64,000 bases of DNA from Candidatus Binatia bacterium (lineage in GTDB: Bacteria; Desulfobacterota; Binatia; UBA12015), in assembly GCA_029243485.1 (NCBI GenBank), contig JAQWRY010000021.1:54531-118530 (forward strand), written 5' to 3'. Within the stretch, counting starts at the first letter, position 1, and every line of letters begins with the position of its first letter. Both the position numbers and the translations under genes were made by a program. Positions 1 through 7,832 of the stretch are shown here, piece after piece. Below the pieces are notes generated by a model. That model saw nothing but the letters and a program-made list of their open reading frames with translations, was not told where the DNA came from and did not search any database.

Positions 1-188
1 GTATGCGGGTCGATGATGCCCGGAGCGACGACGCGACCTTCGACGTCCAGCACCTTCTCGGCGAGAGACTCTTCGAAGTGTCCCACTCCGACGATCTTGC
101 CGTCGCGAATCGCGACGTCGGCCCGCCGGCGCGGAAGCCCGGTTCCATCGACCACGAGGCCGTTTGTGATGAGCAAATCGTATTTCAT
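1..188 (-). CDS. Amidohydrolase family protein, N-terminal part only (runs off the window)
   Basis: The minus strand from the ATG at 188 reads a typical opening of a metal-dependent amidohydrolase of the D-aminoacylase/dihydropyrimidinase type: MKYDLLITNGLVVDGTG, then VAIRDGKIVGVG, then VAPGIIDPH near the window edge. The last segment is where the first metal-binding His motif of the family normally begins. Only about 62 codons are present. The ATG overlaps the TGA of the upstream MarR gene (ATGA at 185-188), which implies translational coupling and one operon. The exact substrate cannot be told from this N-terminus. Confidence 0.75.
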   Translation of the reverse strand, partial: MKYDLLITNGLVVDGTGLPRRRADVAIRDGKIVGVGHFEESLAEKVLDVEGRVVAPGIIDPH

Positions 189-784
189 TCGGCTTCCATT
201 CTGTCAGCACTCTCCCGATCGGGTCGCGCCGCACGTAAGGCGGCGCGCACCTCAGCCAAACTCGTCTCGGCGGGCGAAGGAACCGGCGCTCCGGCATCCG
301 GCGCCTCGAAGATCGCGGAGAGCAGTTCCAGCGCGAAGTCGATCTGTTGGATCTCGTCGTCTGAGAGCGGCGACAGCACCCGCTCCGCGCTGTCGCTGTA
401 GTCGGCGAACGCTTTGCGCTCCGTCGCGGCGCCCTTCGGCGTGAGCCGGATGCGTGCGCGACGACCATCTTCGAGATCGTTCGTGCGCTGCACGAGCCCG
501 CGCCGTTCCAAGCGATCGATCATCTTCGTGAGGCCGCCCGGCGTGCAGCCCAGTGCGTTGTAGAGGTCTTCGGGTTGGAGCTGACGCGGACGTCCGGCGC
601 GTCGTAGAGCTCCGAGGATGCTGTAGTCACTCGGCGAAAGGCCGTGCGGTGCGAGCACGTTCTTCTGAAACACGGGCACCAGATGCGACAGCCGCGAGAG
701 GCGCAGCAACGGCTGCACCCGTTCGAAGTTCCGATCCGGGTGCTCCGCCTTCCAGTATTCTCCGATTTCGCGAAGGGACTTCAT
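185..784 (-). CDS. MarR-family transcriptional regulator
   Basis: A 199-residue winged-helix regulator. The frame is open further upstream, but family similarity starts close to the ATG at 784 (MKSLREIGEYW), and the upstream codons lie in an AT-rich, palindrome-bearing leader, so I choose 784. The middle has the MarR core: LAPHGLSPSDYSILGAL (helix before the wing), TPGGLTKMIDRLERRGLV (recognition helix) and DGRRARIRLTPKG (wing). It probably represses the downstream amidohydrolase, with which it overlaps by four bases, and its own promoter. The ligand is unknown. The C-terminal 30 residues are Ala/Pro/Glu-rich and carry no recognised domain. Confidence 0.85.
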   Translation of the reverse strand: MKSLREIGEYWKAEHPDRNFERVQPLLRLSRLSHLVPVFQKNVLAPHGLSPSDYSILGALRRAGRPRQLQPEDLYNALGCTPGGLTKMIDRLERRGLVQRTNDLEDGRRARIRLTPKGAATERKAFADYSDSAERVLSPLSDDEIQQIDFALELLSAIFEAPDAGAPVPSPAETSLAEVRAALRAARPDRESADRMEAE

Positions 785-880
785 TGCTCGAAAGGGAGTA
801 TGGTATTTTCCATGGAAATTATCAAGGAAAATATTTTTCCCCAATGTATTCAATAGGTTATTTAGATACATGGCCTGAGC
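785..880 (-). promoter_or_regulatory. AT-rich leader with two palindromes upstream of the MarR gene
   Basis: An AT-rich island in GC-rich DNA just upstream of the MarR ATG. It holds a perfect 12-bp palindrome TTTCCATGGAAA at 807-818 and, eight bases further, GGAAAA-TAT-TTTTCC at 826-840 (6-bp arms, 3-bp spacer). Both carry TTTCC/GGAAA half-sites, as expected of paired operator sites for a dimeric regulator. The autoregulatory role is inferred from position and symmetry. Confidence 0.5.
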
Positions 881-922
881 GGCGCGAAGTAGATCCCGGC
901 GTCGTTTGAGCCGGGGGAAGAG

Positions 923-1321
923 GTGCCGATGGCCAAAGGGCATGAGGGGGAGACGACGAATGGACACGAATCACTCTTGGGCGCCGTCCAACTGACAGAA
1001 GCCATCGCACGAGCGCCGATGCGCGCGCTGGCCTACTCCGAACCAGACGGACAAACCCAGGTCGCGTACAACGCCTTCGACGTCGTCCTCGGTAGACGTA
1101 GGCTCGCAGAGAGCCAGGCCGGCGAGAAGTACGACGCGATTCTTCGCGAGGTCACAAAAGCGGTCGGCGTTCCCGTGCGCGCCACGGCGCTTCCCGTGCG
1201 AGACGACGACGACTTGATCGTCAACGATGCCGTGGGGAGCGTCCCCGAGTTGGGGCTGGACCAGTTCTGCCAGAAGGTCGTGGCGGGAGTGCACACGGCG
1301 CACAACGACATCGAGTGGTAA
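923..1321 (+). CDS. Hypothetical protein, possibly a DUF302-like remnant
   Basis: A 132-codon frame. Residues about 30-55 (PMRALAYSEPDGQTQVAYN) resemble the end of a DUF302 domain, where a V-W-x-D-x-x-G-x-x-W-x-S-Y-N pattern is usual. The first half of such a domain is not visible, and the C-terminal 75 residues are not recognised. It is either a short orphan protein or a truncated gene. An antisense open frame over the same bases looks less protein-like. Expression and function are unknown. Confidence 0.25.
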   Translation: MPMAKGHEGETTNGHESLLGAVQLTEAIARAPMRALAYSEPDGQTQVAYNAFDVVLGRRRLAESQAGEKYDAILREVTKAVGVPVRATALPVRDDDDLIVNDAVGSVPELGLDQFCQKVVAGVHTAHNDIEW

Positions 1322-1521
1322 AGCGAGCGCCGAGGAAGCTCTCTATCCATCCCGAGACGGAAGGTCCGTCTCGGTCTCGGCCGAACCATCCGAGGCGCCG
1401 CGCAGCCGTAGCTGGCTGTTCAAACATCGGGTCGAAGGGGCACGCCTGGCGACGGGAGGAGCCCTTCAGCAGCCTGCGGGACCGGATCGGACACGTCGAA
1501 CCAAAGGGCGAACGGTACGAG

Positions 1522-2730
1522 CTAGGCGATCTGCCGAGCCGCTTCCCGCAACCGACTCGGCAGATCGGGGAACGCCGTGAGCACGCGGGTCCAGTTCGGG
1601 ATCGCCGCCCCCCCCGAAGGATCCTCCTGGAAAGCATCGCCAGCCGTCTGAATCTGCCGGGCGAAGCCTTCGACCGCTCGCTCTTCGTACTGACGGTCGT
1701 AGGCCAATCCGTTGACCAGGGCATCGGCGTGATATTGTCGAACGATGTCCTGGGCGACGCGGAGGTAGGCCGCACGTAGCGTCGAAACGTGTCCGGCGTC
1801 GATCACCGTTCCCCGGGTCGCAAGCGTGCGGAAGAGCGTACTCAGGATCTCGGTGGCCATCTTCATCAGGCCCCGATCCGGGTCATCCAGAGAGAGGTCC
1901 TGGTGCTTGTGCTCGTATCGAACACACAGATCGACCTGGCACACCCGCTTGGCCGAAGTGTTTCGATACACCTCGGCCAGTGCCCCGATCTCCAACCCCC
2001 AATCACTCGGAACCCGGTTGGACCGCGCAAGCGCCGACGTGATCGCGAACTCGCCCGACAGCGGATACCGGAAGCTGCTGAGGAAGAGCAGGAACGGGTC
2101 ACGCCCCAAGAGCGCGATCAAGCTCTGCAGAAGGGGCGACACGAGGAGGCGCGTGACACGGCCATGCATTCGATCCGTCGAGCGATGGTAGAAAGCCTTC
2201 GCGAACTCGAAATCGAGGCTTGGATGCGCCATCGGCAGACAAAGCCGCGCGAGCAAAATGCGGTCGTAGTCGACGATATCGCAATCGTGGAGCGCAAAGG
2301 CCTTGAGGCGCGGATCCGCGAGCAGGTATCCGAACGCGGTCCAAACGGAGCGGCCCTTGCCGGGCACGCCGAGCGGAAAACCGGACTCCGTTAGTTCCCT
2401 ATACAGGAGCTGCATCGCAGGGCCGTCCGTCCACAGAACTTCCGCCTTGGCCCCGAGGGGCCCGACGAGTTCTCGAGCGTCGCGGGCGTCCTGCGTCGCC
2501 GGTGCGTCGCCGAGGACCACGCAGATCTGATCGATGTAGTCGATGGCCCGTAGTTCCTCGACGATCCGAGCGAACGGGGCCGCCCTCAGGTCTGCCGCAG
2601 TGACGGGCAGGACCAAGCCGATCGGGTACTCCGGCGTTACTCGCGAAAGCAGATCCTCCAGGCGATCACGATCCGCATCGCCCAGGTCGTGCAGGGTCGT
2701 GACGGGACCGTCCTGGTGGAAATCCGACAT
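1522..2730 (-). CDS. GT81-like glycosyltransferase (glucosyl-3-phosphoglycerate synthase-like)
   Basis: A 402-residue GT-A fold glycosyltransferase resembling the GpgS (GT81) family, which transfers glucose from an NDP-glucose to 3-phosphoglycerate. Visible signatures, in order: GKGRSVW, the DxD-type metal site in ALHDCDIVDYD, a KAFYHR/HGRVTRL segment, RYPLSGEFA, WGLEIG, and VCQVDLCVRYEHKHQ near residue 275. These match the order of conserved blocks in GpgS. The length is somewhat above the usual 320-390. It is transcribed away from a PTPS/DHPS-like/pteridine-reductase operon across a roughly 130-bp shared intergenic region. Whether the acceptor is phosphoglycerate or something linked to the pterin genes cannot be decided from sequence alone. 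Confidence 0.75.
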   Translation of the reverse strand: MSDFHQDGPVTTLHDLGDADRDRLEDLLSRVTPEYPIGLVLPVTAADLRAAPFARIVEELRAIDYIDQICVVLGDAPATQDARDARELVGPLGAKAEVLWTDGPAMQLLYRELTESGFPLGVPGKGRSVWTAFGYLLADPRLKAFALHDCDIVDYDRILLARLCLPMAHPSLDFEFAKAFYHRSTDRMHGRVTRLLVSPLLQSLIALLGRDPFLLFLSSFRYPLSGEFAITSALARSNRVPSDWGLEIGALAEVYRNTSAKRVCQVDLCVRYEHKHQDLSLDDPDRGLMKMATEILSTLFRTLATRGTVIDAGHVSTLRAAYLRVAQDIVRQYHADALVNGLAYDRQYEERAVEGFARQIQTAGDAFQEDPSGGAAIPNWTRVLTAFPDLPSRLREAARQIA

Positions 2731-2864
2731 CTGGGTCAGACCATACTCGAAGGGATCCCGCCGTGCTGGTGGTCCTGGTTCCCCATCCCTAGTATTCTTT
2801 GGTCACTGAGAACCTGTAAAGTCGCTACGCAGTGGCGCACGCGGGTTCGGAACCTCGGAGCAAG
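2731..2864. promoter_or_regulatory. Shared divergent promoter region, glycosyltransferase / pterin operon
   Basis: The only intergenic DNA between two divergent starts (2730 and 2865), so both promoters should lie here. An AT-richer stretch around 2792-2820 is the likeliest core for the rightward operon. No clear palindrome was seen. Confidence 0.35.
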
Positions 2865-3368
2865 ATGAACAGCTGGGCAATCAAGTTGAACAAGGAGTAC
2901 TTCAAGTTCTCCTGCGCGCACTTCCTGATCTTCCCCGATGGTTCGAAGGAGCGGCTGCACGGCCACAACTACCAGGTCACCGTGGAGATCGAGGGAGATC
3001 TCACCGAGCAAGGTCTGGTGATCGACTTCCTCGACGCCAAGCCCGTCGTGCGGGACCTGTGTGATTCGCTCGACGAGCACTGGCTCGTCCCATCCCAACA
3101 TCCCGAGCTCACGGTCGAGGAACTCGACGACGGCCACAGTCGCATCGTGTACCGCGACTGCCGCTACGTCGTTCCGACCGCAGAGGTTCTCCTCCTGCCG
3201 ATCAACAACACGTCCGTCGAGAACCTCGCTACGTGGTTCGGCGAGACTCTCCACGCCCGCCTGGTCGACGACTTCGGCGTGACTCAGGTGCGACGCCTGA
3301 CCGTAGCCATATCGGAGACGAGCGGACAGAGCGGCATTCATGAGTACCGAGACGATGACCGCCGCTGA
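2865..3368 (+). CDS. 6-pyruvoyltetrahydropterin synthase family protein, PTPS-III-like
   Basis: 167 residues. I prefer the ATG at 2865 over an upstream in-frame GTG at 2832 because GGAG sits at 2857-2860. Zinc ligands are H19 (CAHF) and H32/H34 (HGH). The position taken by the catalytic Cys in QueD and eukaryotic PTPS is instead E29 in an E-R-L-H-G-H motif. ExxHGH is the published mark of PTPS-III, which substitutes for dihydroneopterin aldolase (FolB) in folate synthesis by cleaving the side chain of dihydroneopterin triphosphate. The NNTSVENLATW block (about 114-124) and the C-terminal ISET are also family features. The last 29 bases overlap the next gene. Together with the DHPS-like and pteridine-reductase genes, this argues for a pterin role rather than queuosine. 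Confidence 0.85.
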   Translation: MNSWAIKLNKEYFKFSCAHFLIFPDGSKERLHGHNYQVTVEIEGDLTEQGLVIDFLDAKPVVRDLCDSLDEHWLVPSQHPELTVEELDDGHSRIVYRDCRYVVPTAEVLLLPINNTSVENLATWFGETLHARLVDDFGVTQVRRLTVAISETSGQSGIHEYRDDDRR

Positions 3369-4185
3369 CTCCTCCATTGACCCGCTGGCGACGCGGCCCG
3401 CGGGCCTTCGCGCACCGAAGCTGCTCGGCGTCGTCAACCTCTCGCCGGAATCGATGGTGCGGAACTCGATCGTCCGCAATCCCGACGAGGCGCTCGAGCG
3501 CGCCCGAGACTTACAAGCCAACGGCGTCGACGTAATCGATCTCGGCGGCCGATCCATCACCCCGGACGCTCCGCAGATCGACGACGAGGAGGAGCAGCGA
3601 CGACTCGCACCGACCGCCGAACGCATGCGCGACGAAGGCGTCTCGTTTTCGGTCGACACCTGGTCGGCCGCAACAGCGATCGCCGCGGTGGGCTGGGGGG
3701 CCGACGTGATCAACTTCACTGGGCGGGAAGCTTCGTCCGCAATGCTCCAGGCCGTCGCGCGCGCGCGCGCGTCACTCATTCTCACCCACATGCCGTACGA
3801 GAACGCTTACGAGATGCGCTCTCAGCCCCGGGTGCCGACACCGGCCGATCTCGTTGGCGAGATCATCGCCTCGCTGAAACCCCGCGTCGAAGAAGCCCTC
3901 GCCGCCGGCGTGCACGAAGTAATCGTGGATCCGAACCTGGGCATCATCCACCCCGACACCGACGACTTCGAGAAGATCCATCTCCAACTGGAGATCGTCT
4001 GGCAGGCAGAGCGACTCCGCTCGCTCGGTTGCCCGCTCCTGTTCTATGCGGCGCGCAAACCCGAGCGACTCGCACGCATCATGATGGCTTCGGCGGTGCT
4101 CCATGCACAGGCCGAGTACGTCCGAACGCACGAGCCCTCGATCCTCCGTGAGCTCCTGCGAGCGGCCGGACGGAGCGCCTCATGA
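3340..4185 (+). CDS. Dihydropteroate synthase-like protein (pterin-binding TIM barrel), divergent
   Basis: 281 residues with the order of DHPS motifs but altered active-site loops. LGVVNLSPESM (29-39) stands where canonical DHPS has GI-N-TPDSFSDGG. IDLGGRS (66-72) and SVDTW (104-108, D105) are retained. INFTGRE replaces the IND(I/V)SG motif. VDPNLGIIHP (196-205) replaces DPGIGFGK. AARKPER (237-243) replaces the SRK loop, and VRTHEP (261-266) keeps the R-x-H of the C-terminal strand. The pterin pocket seems partly kept, while loops that bind pyrophosphate and p-aminobenzoate are changed, so activity may differ from DHPS. It overlaps its upstream gene by 29 bp and its downstream gene by ATGA. 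The divergent GpgS-like gene recalls mycobacterial folP2 next to gpgS. Confidence 0.8.
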   Translation: MSTETMTAADSSIDPLATRPAGLRAPKLLGVVNLSPESMVRNSIVRNPDEALERARDLQANGVDVIDLGGRSITPDAPQIDDEEEQRRLAPTAERMRDEGVSFSVDTWSAATAIAAVGWGADVINFTGREASSAMLQAVARARASLILTHMPYENAYEMRSQPRVPTPADLVGEIIASLKPRVEEALAAGVHEVIVDPNLGIIHPDTDDFEKIHLQLEIVWQAERLRSLGCPLLFYAARKPERLARIMMASAVLHAQAEYVRTHEPSILRELLRAAGRSAS

Positions 4186-4916
4186 GCACGCTCGCGCTGG
4201 AGGGCCGACGCGCCCTCGTGACGGGAGCGGCGCGCCGAACAGGCCGCGCCCTTGCCCTTGCCCTCGCCCACGCAGGCGCCGACGTCGCGGTGCACTATCG
4301 CTCGAGTGCAGAGGATGCCCTCGCCGTCGTCGAGGAGATCCAGCGCACGGGCCGTCGCGCCACGGCCGTCCAAGCGGACCTTGCCGATGCCGAGCAGGCG
4401 CAGCGCGCGGCAAACGAAGCGGCCGCCGCTCTAGGTCCGATCGACATCCTCGTGAACAACGTCGGGGCGATCGTGTGGAAGAGTCTCGACGAACTCTCTC
4501 CCGAGGATTGGAAGACCTCGCTCGATGGGACGGTCACGGCGACCTGGCACGCTTGTCGTGCCGTCACTCCCGCGATGCGGACGGGCGGCTTCGGACGCAT
4601 CGTGAACATCCTCGACGCAGACGCAGACGCCCTCGCCCCGGCCGTGTTCGCGACGCCGTACAAGATCGGAAAAACCGGAGCGCTCGTCCTCACGAAATCT
4701 CTCGCGAAGAACGAGGGCCCCTACGGCGTCACCGTCAACGCGATTTCCCCAGGCGTTCTCGAGGACTCCGAGAAGAAGGTACCCCTGGAGCGAATCCCCG
4801 CCGGACGACCGGGCACCTACGCCGATCTCGCAAGTGCGCTGCTCTTCTTGGTGAGTGACGACGCGGGCTACGTGACCGGCACCAATCTCAAAGTGTCGGG
4901 CGGCTACCTGATCTAG
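4182..4916 (+). CDS. Pteridine reductase-like short-chain dehydrogenase
   Basis: A 244-residue SDR with Rossmann motif VTGAARRTGRA (13-23) and HYRSS (38-42), which suits NADPH binding. NNVG is at 92-95 and the catalytic Y160-x-x-x-K164 in PYKIGK. The usual catalytic Ser is replaced by Asp in VNILD (D145). This Asp-Tyr-Lys arrangement is characteristic of pteridine reductase PTR1 and dihydromonapterin reductase FolM, rather than FabG-type enzymes. The start overlaps the DHPS-like stop as ATGA, so it is the third gene of a coupled operon. The inferred role is reduction of a dihydro- or oxidised pterin made by the two upstream genes. A generic FabG-like function remains possible. Confidence 0.8.
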   Translation: MSTLALEGRRALVTGAARRTGRALALALAHAGADVAVHYRSSAEDALAVVEEIQRTGRRATAVQADLADAEQAQRAANEAAAALGPIDILVNNVGAIVWKSLDELSPEDWKTSLDGTVTATWHACRAVTPAMRTGGFGRIVNILDADADALAPAVFATPYKIGKTGALVLTKSLAKNEGPYGVTVNAISPGVLEDSEKKVPLERIPAGRPGTYADLASALLFLVSDDAGYVTGTNLKVSGGYLI

Positions 4917-4929
4917 TGCACCGCCGGCG

Positions 4930-6747
4930 CTAGTAGAAGTAGAACAAGACGAACGTGACCGACGCGGTGAGGAGACCCGCGAGAAGCCGGTCGTCGAGCA
5001 TCGCATGCCCCTCGCTCGGCGCGTCTTCTCTCGCGCGCCATACGTAGGTTGCGAAGATCACCAGCGTGAGAACCGCGCCCGCCGCACCGGCCCCGAGAGG
5101 GCTGAGCGCGCCCCGCACGAGACCGACGGCCAACGCGATATTTCCCACGAGATAGGCCCCCCCCCACTGCGCGAGCCTCACGAGATGCGACGGACTCGTC
5201 CCGGTGACCGACGTGAACAAATAAGCGCTCGCCTTCGGGTCGCGAGGTTCGGTTCGGCTCACCGCCGCGTGAACGCCGACACACGCGAGGACGGTCAGGA
5301 AGGTGCGGTGCATGAAGTTGAGTTCGCGACCGAAGAGCGGGGCCGTCGCCATGCCCTCCACGCCCCAGGCGTAGGCCCACTCGAAAGAGAAGCCCAGCAC
5401 CGGCCCCGCGAGAATCGCCGCAACCGCTCCGCGCGCGGTCGCTCTCGCTGAGAACATCCCCATCAAGAAACTCACCATCAGCCCCGGGGTGAGGTACGAG
5501 ATCTGTCGCGAGAGACGGAGGAAAAAGTTCCCGCTCGACGCCGGATCGTAGGTCGTCGCGGCGAGCAGCGCGGCGCCGGACACGAGTACGACGACCACCC
5601 AACGCCCCAACCGCACGAGATCGGCGTCGTCGGCCTGGGGTTTCCAATGCTTGCGGTAGATGTCGTACGCGAAGAGCGCCGCCGCGGAGTTCAGCATGGA
5701 GTCGATCGTGGACAGGATTGCGCCGAGCAACCCGGCGGCGATCAGCCCCATCAGTCCATTCCCGGCAGGAATGACGAGGCTCATGAGGACCGGAAACGCT
5801 TCGTCGGGCGCGACCGTGGCGGTTGCCATCCGTGCGCGAACCAGGTGTGCCGCCGCGACGCCCCCAGCGATCGAAAAGAATGGAACCAGAAGTTTGAGGA
5901 AGCCGCCGACGAGAATCCCGAGGCGCGCCTCCCTCTGGCTCTTCGCCGCGAGTGTGCGCTGCACGATGTACTGGTTCGTCCCCCAGAAGGAGAGATGCAG
6001 CGCGATCAGCCCTGTGAACACGCCGGTCCACGGGAGCGAGGGATGGTTCATGGGGAGGTACAGGTGCATGCGTTGCTCGGCACGCGGTAGCATCGCGTCG
6101 CTTTCGAGAAGGCCCGAAAAACCACCGATCTCGGGCTGCGCGAACGTTGCGACGGCGACCAGGATGCCCGACACGAGAAGCAACGCCGACTGGATGACGT
6201 CCGTCCAGACGACGGCCCGCAGACCACCGATGATGGTGTAGACCCCGGTGATCGCCGCAAGCGCCGCGACACCACCCATGTAACCAAGGTCCAGCACACT
6301 CCCGCGCATGAGCAACGACATCGAGCGCGAGCCCACATAGAACAACGCCGTCATCTGCGCGCCAATCAGAAAAAGTGTCGTGACCGAGTAGAGCAGACTC
6401 GCTCGCTCGTCGTAGCGACCCGCCAGGTACTCCGAGAGCGTGTGCACGCGTAGCCCGGCAAAAACCGGGAGCAGTAGGTAGGCGAGTGCAAGCAGAGCGA
6501 ACACCGCCCCTAACTCGAAATGACTCTGCGCGAATCCGATCGAGAAACCCACACCGAGCATGCCGACGAGGTGATTGGCGGAGACGTTCGTACCGAACAC
6601 GGAGCCGGCAACGCCCCACCACGGCATCGAGCGGCTCGCCAGATAGTACTCGTCCGAGGTCTGGTTCCGCCCGCCGGCCAGAAGGCCAACACCCATCACG
6701 GCCACCAGGCACGCGAGGAAGACGAAGAGATCTAGCCCCGCAAGCAC
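4930..6747 (-). CDS. Sodium:solute symporter (SSS/SGLT-like) family protein
   Basis: 605 residues, very hydrophobic, with around 13-14 predicted transmembrane segments as in PF00474 symporters. Characteristic parts: DEYYLASRSMPWWGVAGS near the N-terminus, HTLSEYLAGRYD, and IIGGLRAVVWTDVIQS (about 205-220), the family's signature after TM5/6. It ends with a hydrophobic helix and FYFY at the C-terminus. It should import an organic solute with Na+ at the inner membrane. It lies 18 bp after a HAD phosphatase gene on the same strand, so the two are probably cotranscribed and may handle a sugar or sugar phosphate. Its stop faces that of the SDR gene only 13 bp away. Confidence 0.88.
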   Translation of the reverse strand: MLAGLDLFVFLACLVAVMGVGLLAGGRNQTSDEYYLASRSMPWWGVAGSVFGTNVSANHLVGMLGVGFSIGFAQSHFELGAVFALLALAYLLLPVFAGLRVHTLSEYLAGRYDERASLLYSVTTLFLIGAQMTALFYVGSRSMSLLMRGSVLDLGYMGGVAALAAITGVYTIIGGLRAVVWTDVIQSALLLVSGILVAVATFAQPEIGGFSGLLESDAMLPRAEQRMHLYLPMNHPSLPWTGVFTGLIALHLSFWGTNQYIVQRTLAAKSQREARLGILVGGFLKLLVPFFSIAGGVAAAHLVRARMATATVAPDEAFPVLMSLVIPAGNGLMGLIAAGLLGAILSTIDSMLNSAAALFAYDIYRKHWKPQADDADLVRLGRWVVVVLVSGAALLAATTYDPASSGNFFLRLSRQISYLTPGLMVSFLMGMFSARATARGAVAAILAGPVLGFSFEWAYAWGVEGMATAPLFGRELNFMHRTFLTVLACVGVHAAVSRTEPRDPKASAYLFTSVTGTSPSHLVRLAQWGGAYLVGNIALAVGLVRGALSPLGAGAAGAVLTLVIFATYVWRAREDAPSEGHAMLDDRLLAGLLTASVTFVLFYFY

Positions 6748-6765
6748 CCGCTGGTCCTCCGGAGT

Positions 6766-7362
6766 CTACAGCGCGAAGCCATGGGCACGGGCCTCTCGCA
6801 GAAATCGTTCATGCTGCTGCGGATCGTAGTAGACGGACAGGAAGCCTGCTCGCCTGCCGGCATCGACGTTCTCGGGGCGATCGTCCACGTAGAGCGTCTC
6901 TGCGGGGCGTAGGCCGAGGGTCTCGATGGCCGTCCGGTAGAACTCGGGATCAGGCTTGGCACATCGACTACTGTACGAGTAGACGCCGTCCTCGAAACTC
7001 TCGAAGATTTCGAAGTCGCGAAACAGCGACTGCTTATGAATTTCGCTCGTATTCGAGAGAAGAACTAGCCGGTAGCGATCACGCGCAGTCGTGATGGTCT
7101 CCCACATGGCGGCGTTCGGCGTGAAGATGTCTTCCCAGATACTCCTGAACTCCTCGGCGCTCCCGCGGTATCCAAGGATCGAGATTCCTTCCGCCACGAA
7201 CGCGGCGCCATCGATCTCACCGATCTCCAGCCGCTGCTTGAGTGGAGCAAGAAGTTCGAGCGGGTCGCCCTCCGCCGCACTCGATTCCGACAGCCGCGCC
7301 TTCGTGCGAGCGAAATCGAAGTGCATGATTACATTTCCTATATCGAAAAGAAGCGAGTTCAT
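6766..7362 (-). CDS. HAD-superfamily hydrolase, YihX-like (subfamily IA)
   Basis: 198 residues with all four HAD motifs: LLFDIGNVI (D7 nucleophile; the second Asp of the usual DxD is replaced by Gly, as in YihX and the epoxide hydrolase N-domain), LLSNTSE (motif II), CAKPDPEFY (motif III Lys) and YVDDRPENV (motif IV). YihX hydrolyses glucose-1-phosphate. A sugar phosphatase or haloacid-type activity is plausible, but the substrate is unknown. It is the first gene before the solute symporter. The translated sequence is full length and shows no lesions. Confidence 0.85.
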   Translation of the reverse strand: MNSLLFDIGNVIMHFDFARTKARLSESSAAEGDPLELLAPLKQRLEIGEIDGAAFVAEGISILGYRGSAEEFRSIWEDIFTPNAAMWETITTARDRYRLVLLSNTSEIHKQSLFRDFEIFESFEDGVYSYSSRCAKPDPEFYRTAIETLGLRPAETLYVDDRPENVDAGRRAGFLSVYYDPQQHERFLREARAHGFAL

Positions 7363-7832
7363 TCGAGAGGCGTGACGGGCGAGCGCCCGGCTGCGACGCT
7401 ACTGCGTTGTCGTACTCCTCGTCGGCACCGAGGTCTATTGCCGAGCGCCGCTGGATCCGAAAGTCCCGAGGAACTCATGCCGACCGGGCGGACCACGAGA
7501 TCCGAAGCACGCGGGAGAGTCTAGATCATGGGTTCGGAAACAGAACGCAATCGATGGGCCCGGGGTCGGATATGAGCCAGGGCGGCGATCCTCAGGTTGG
7601 CCGTCTGGGCCCTTGCGGCGACGGGGAGAGCGCATCGGACGGGGGCGGGCACGGCGCCTACGAGAACGGCTTCCAGGTCAATGGCTGGTACTAGCGATGC
7701 GTCGGGGTGGGTCGTCGGAGTGCGGCCCTTCCAACTGAACTTCAGGCGATCGCTCCTCTCGTTGTCCTCATCGATGATCTGGACGGTGGCTTTGGCCGGC
7801 GTTCGGCATCCGATCATCGGCTCGTCGCCACA
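7363..7832. other. Non-coding or eroded stretch without recognised gene
   Basis: About 470 bases between the HAD gene and the beta-propeller remnant. Short open frames occur on both strands, but none shows a protein family pattern, conserved motif or convincing start. It is probably the HAD promoter followed by eroded sequence. Confidence 0.5.

Noticed and set aside
785..967. MarR gene starting at 967
   Set aside because: The extra 61 codons cross the AT-rich palindromic leader and have no family similarity. The ATG at 784 fits the domain start.
2865..3368. QueD and queuosine biosynthesis for the PTPS gene
   Set aside because: The catalytic Cys before HGH is missing and no queC, queE or queF is adjacent. 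The ExxHGH motif and DHPS-like and PTR1-like neighbours fit PTPS-III better.
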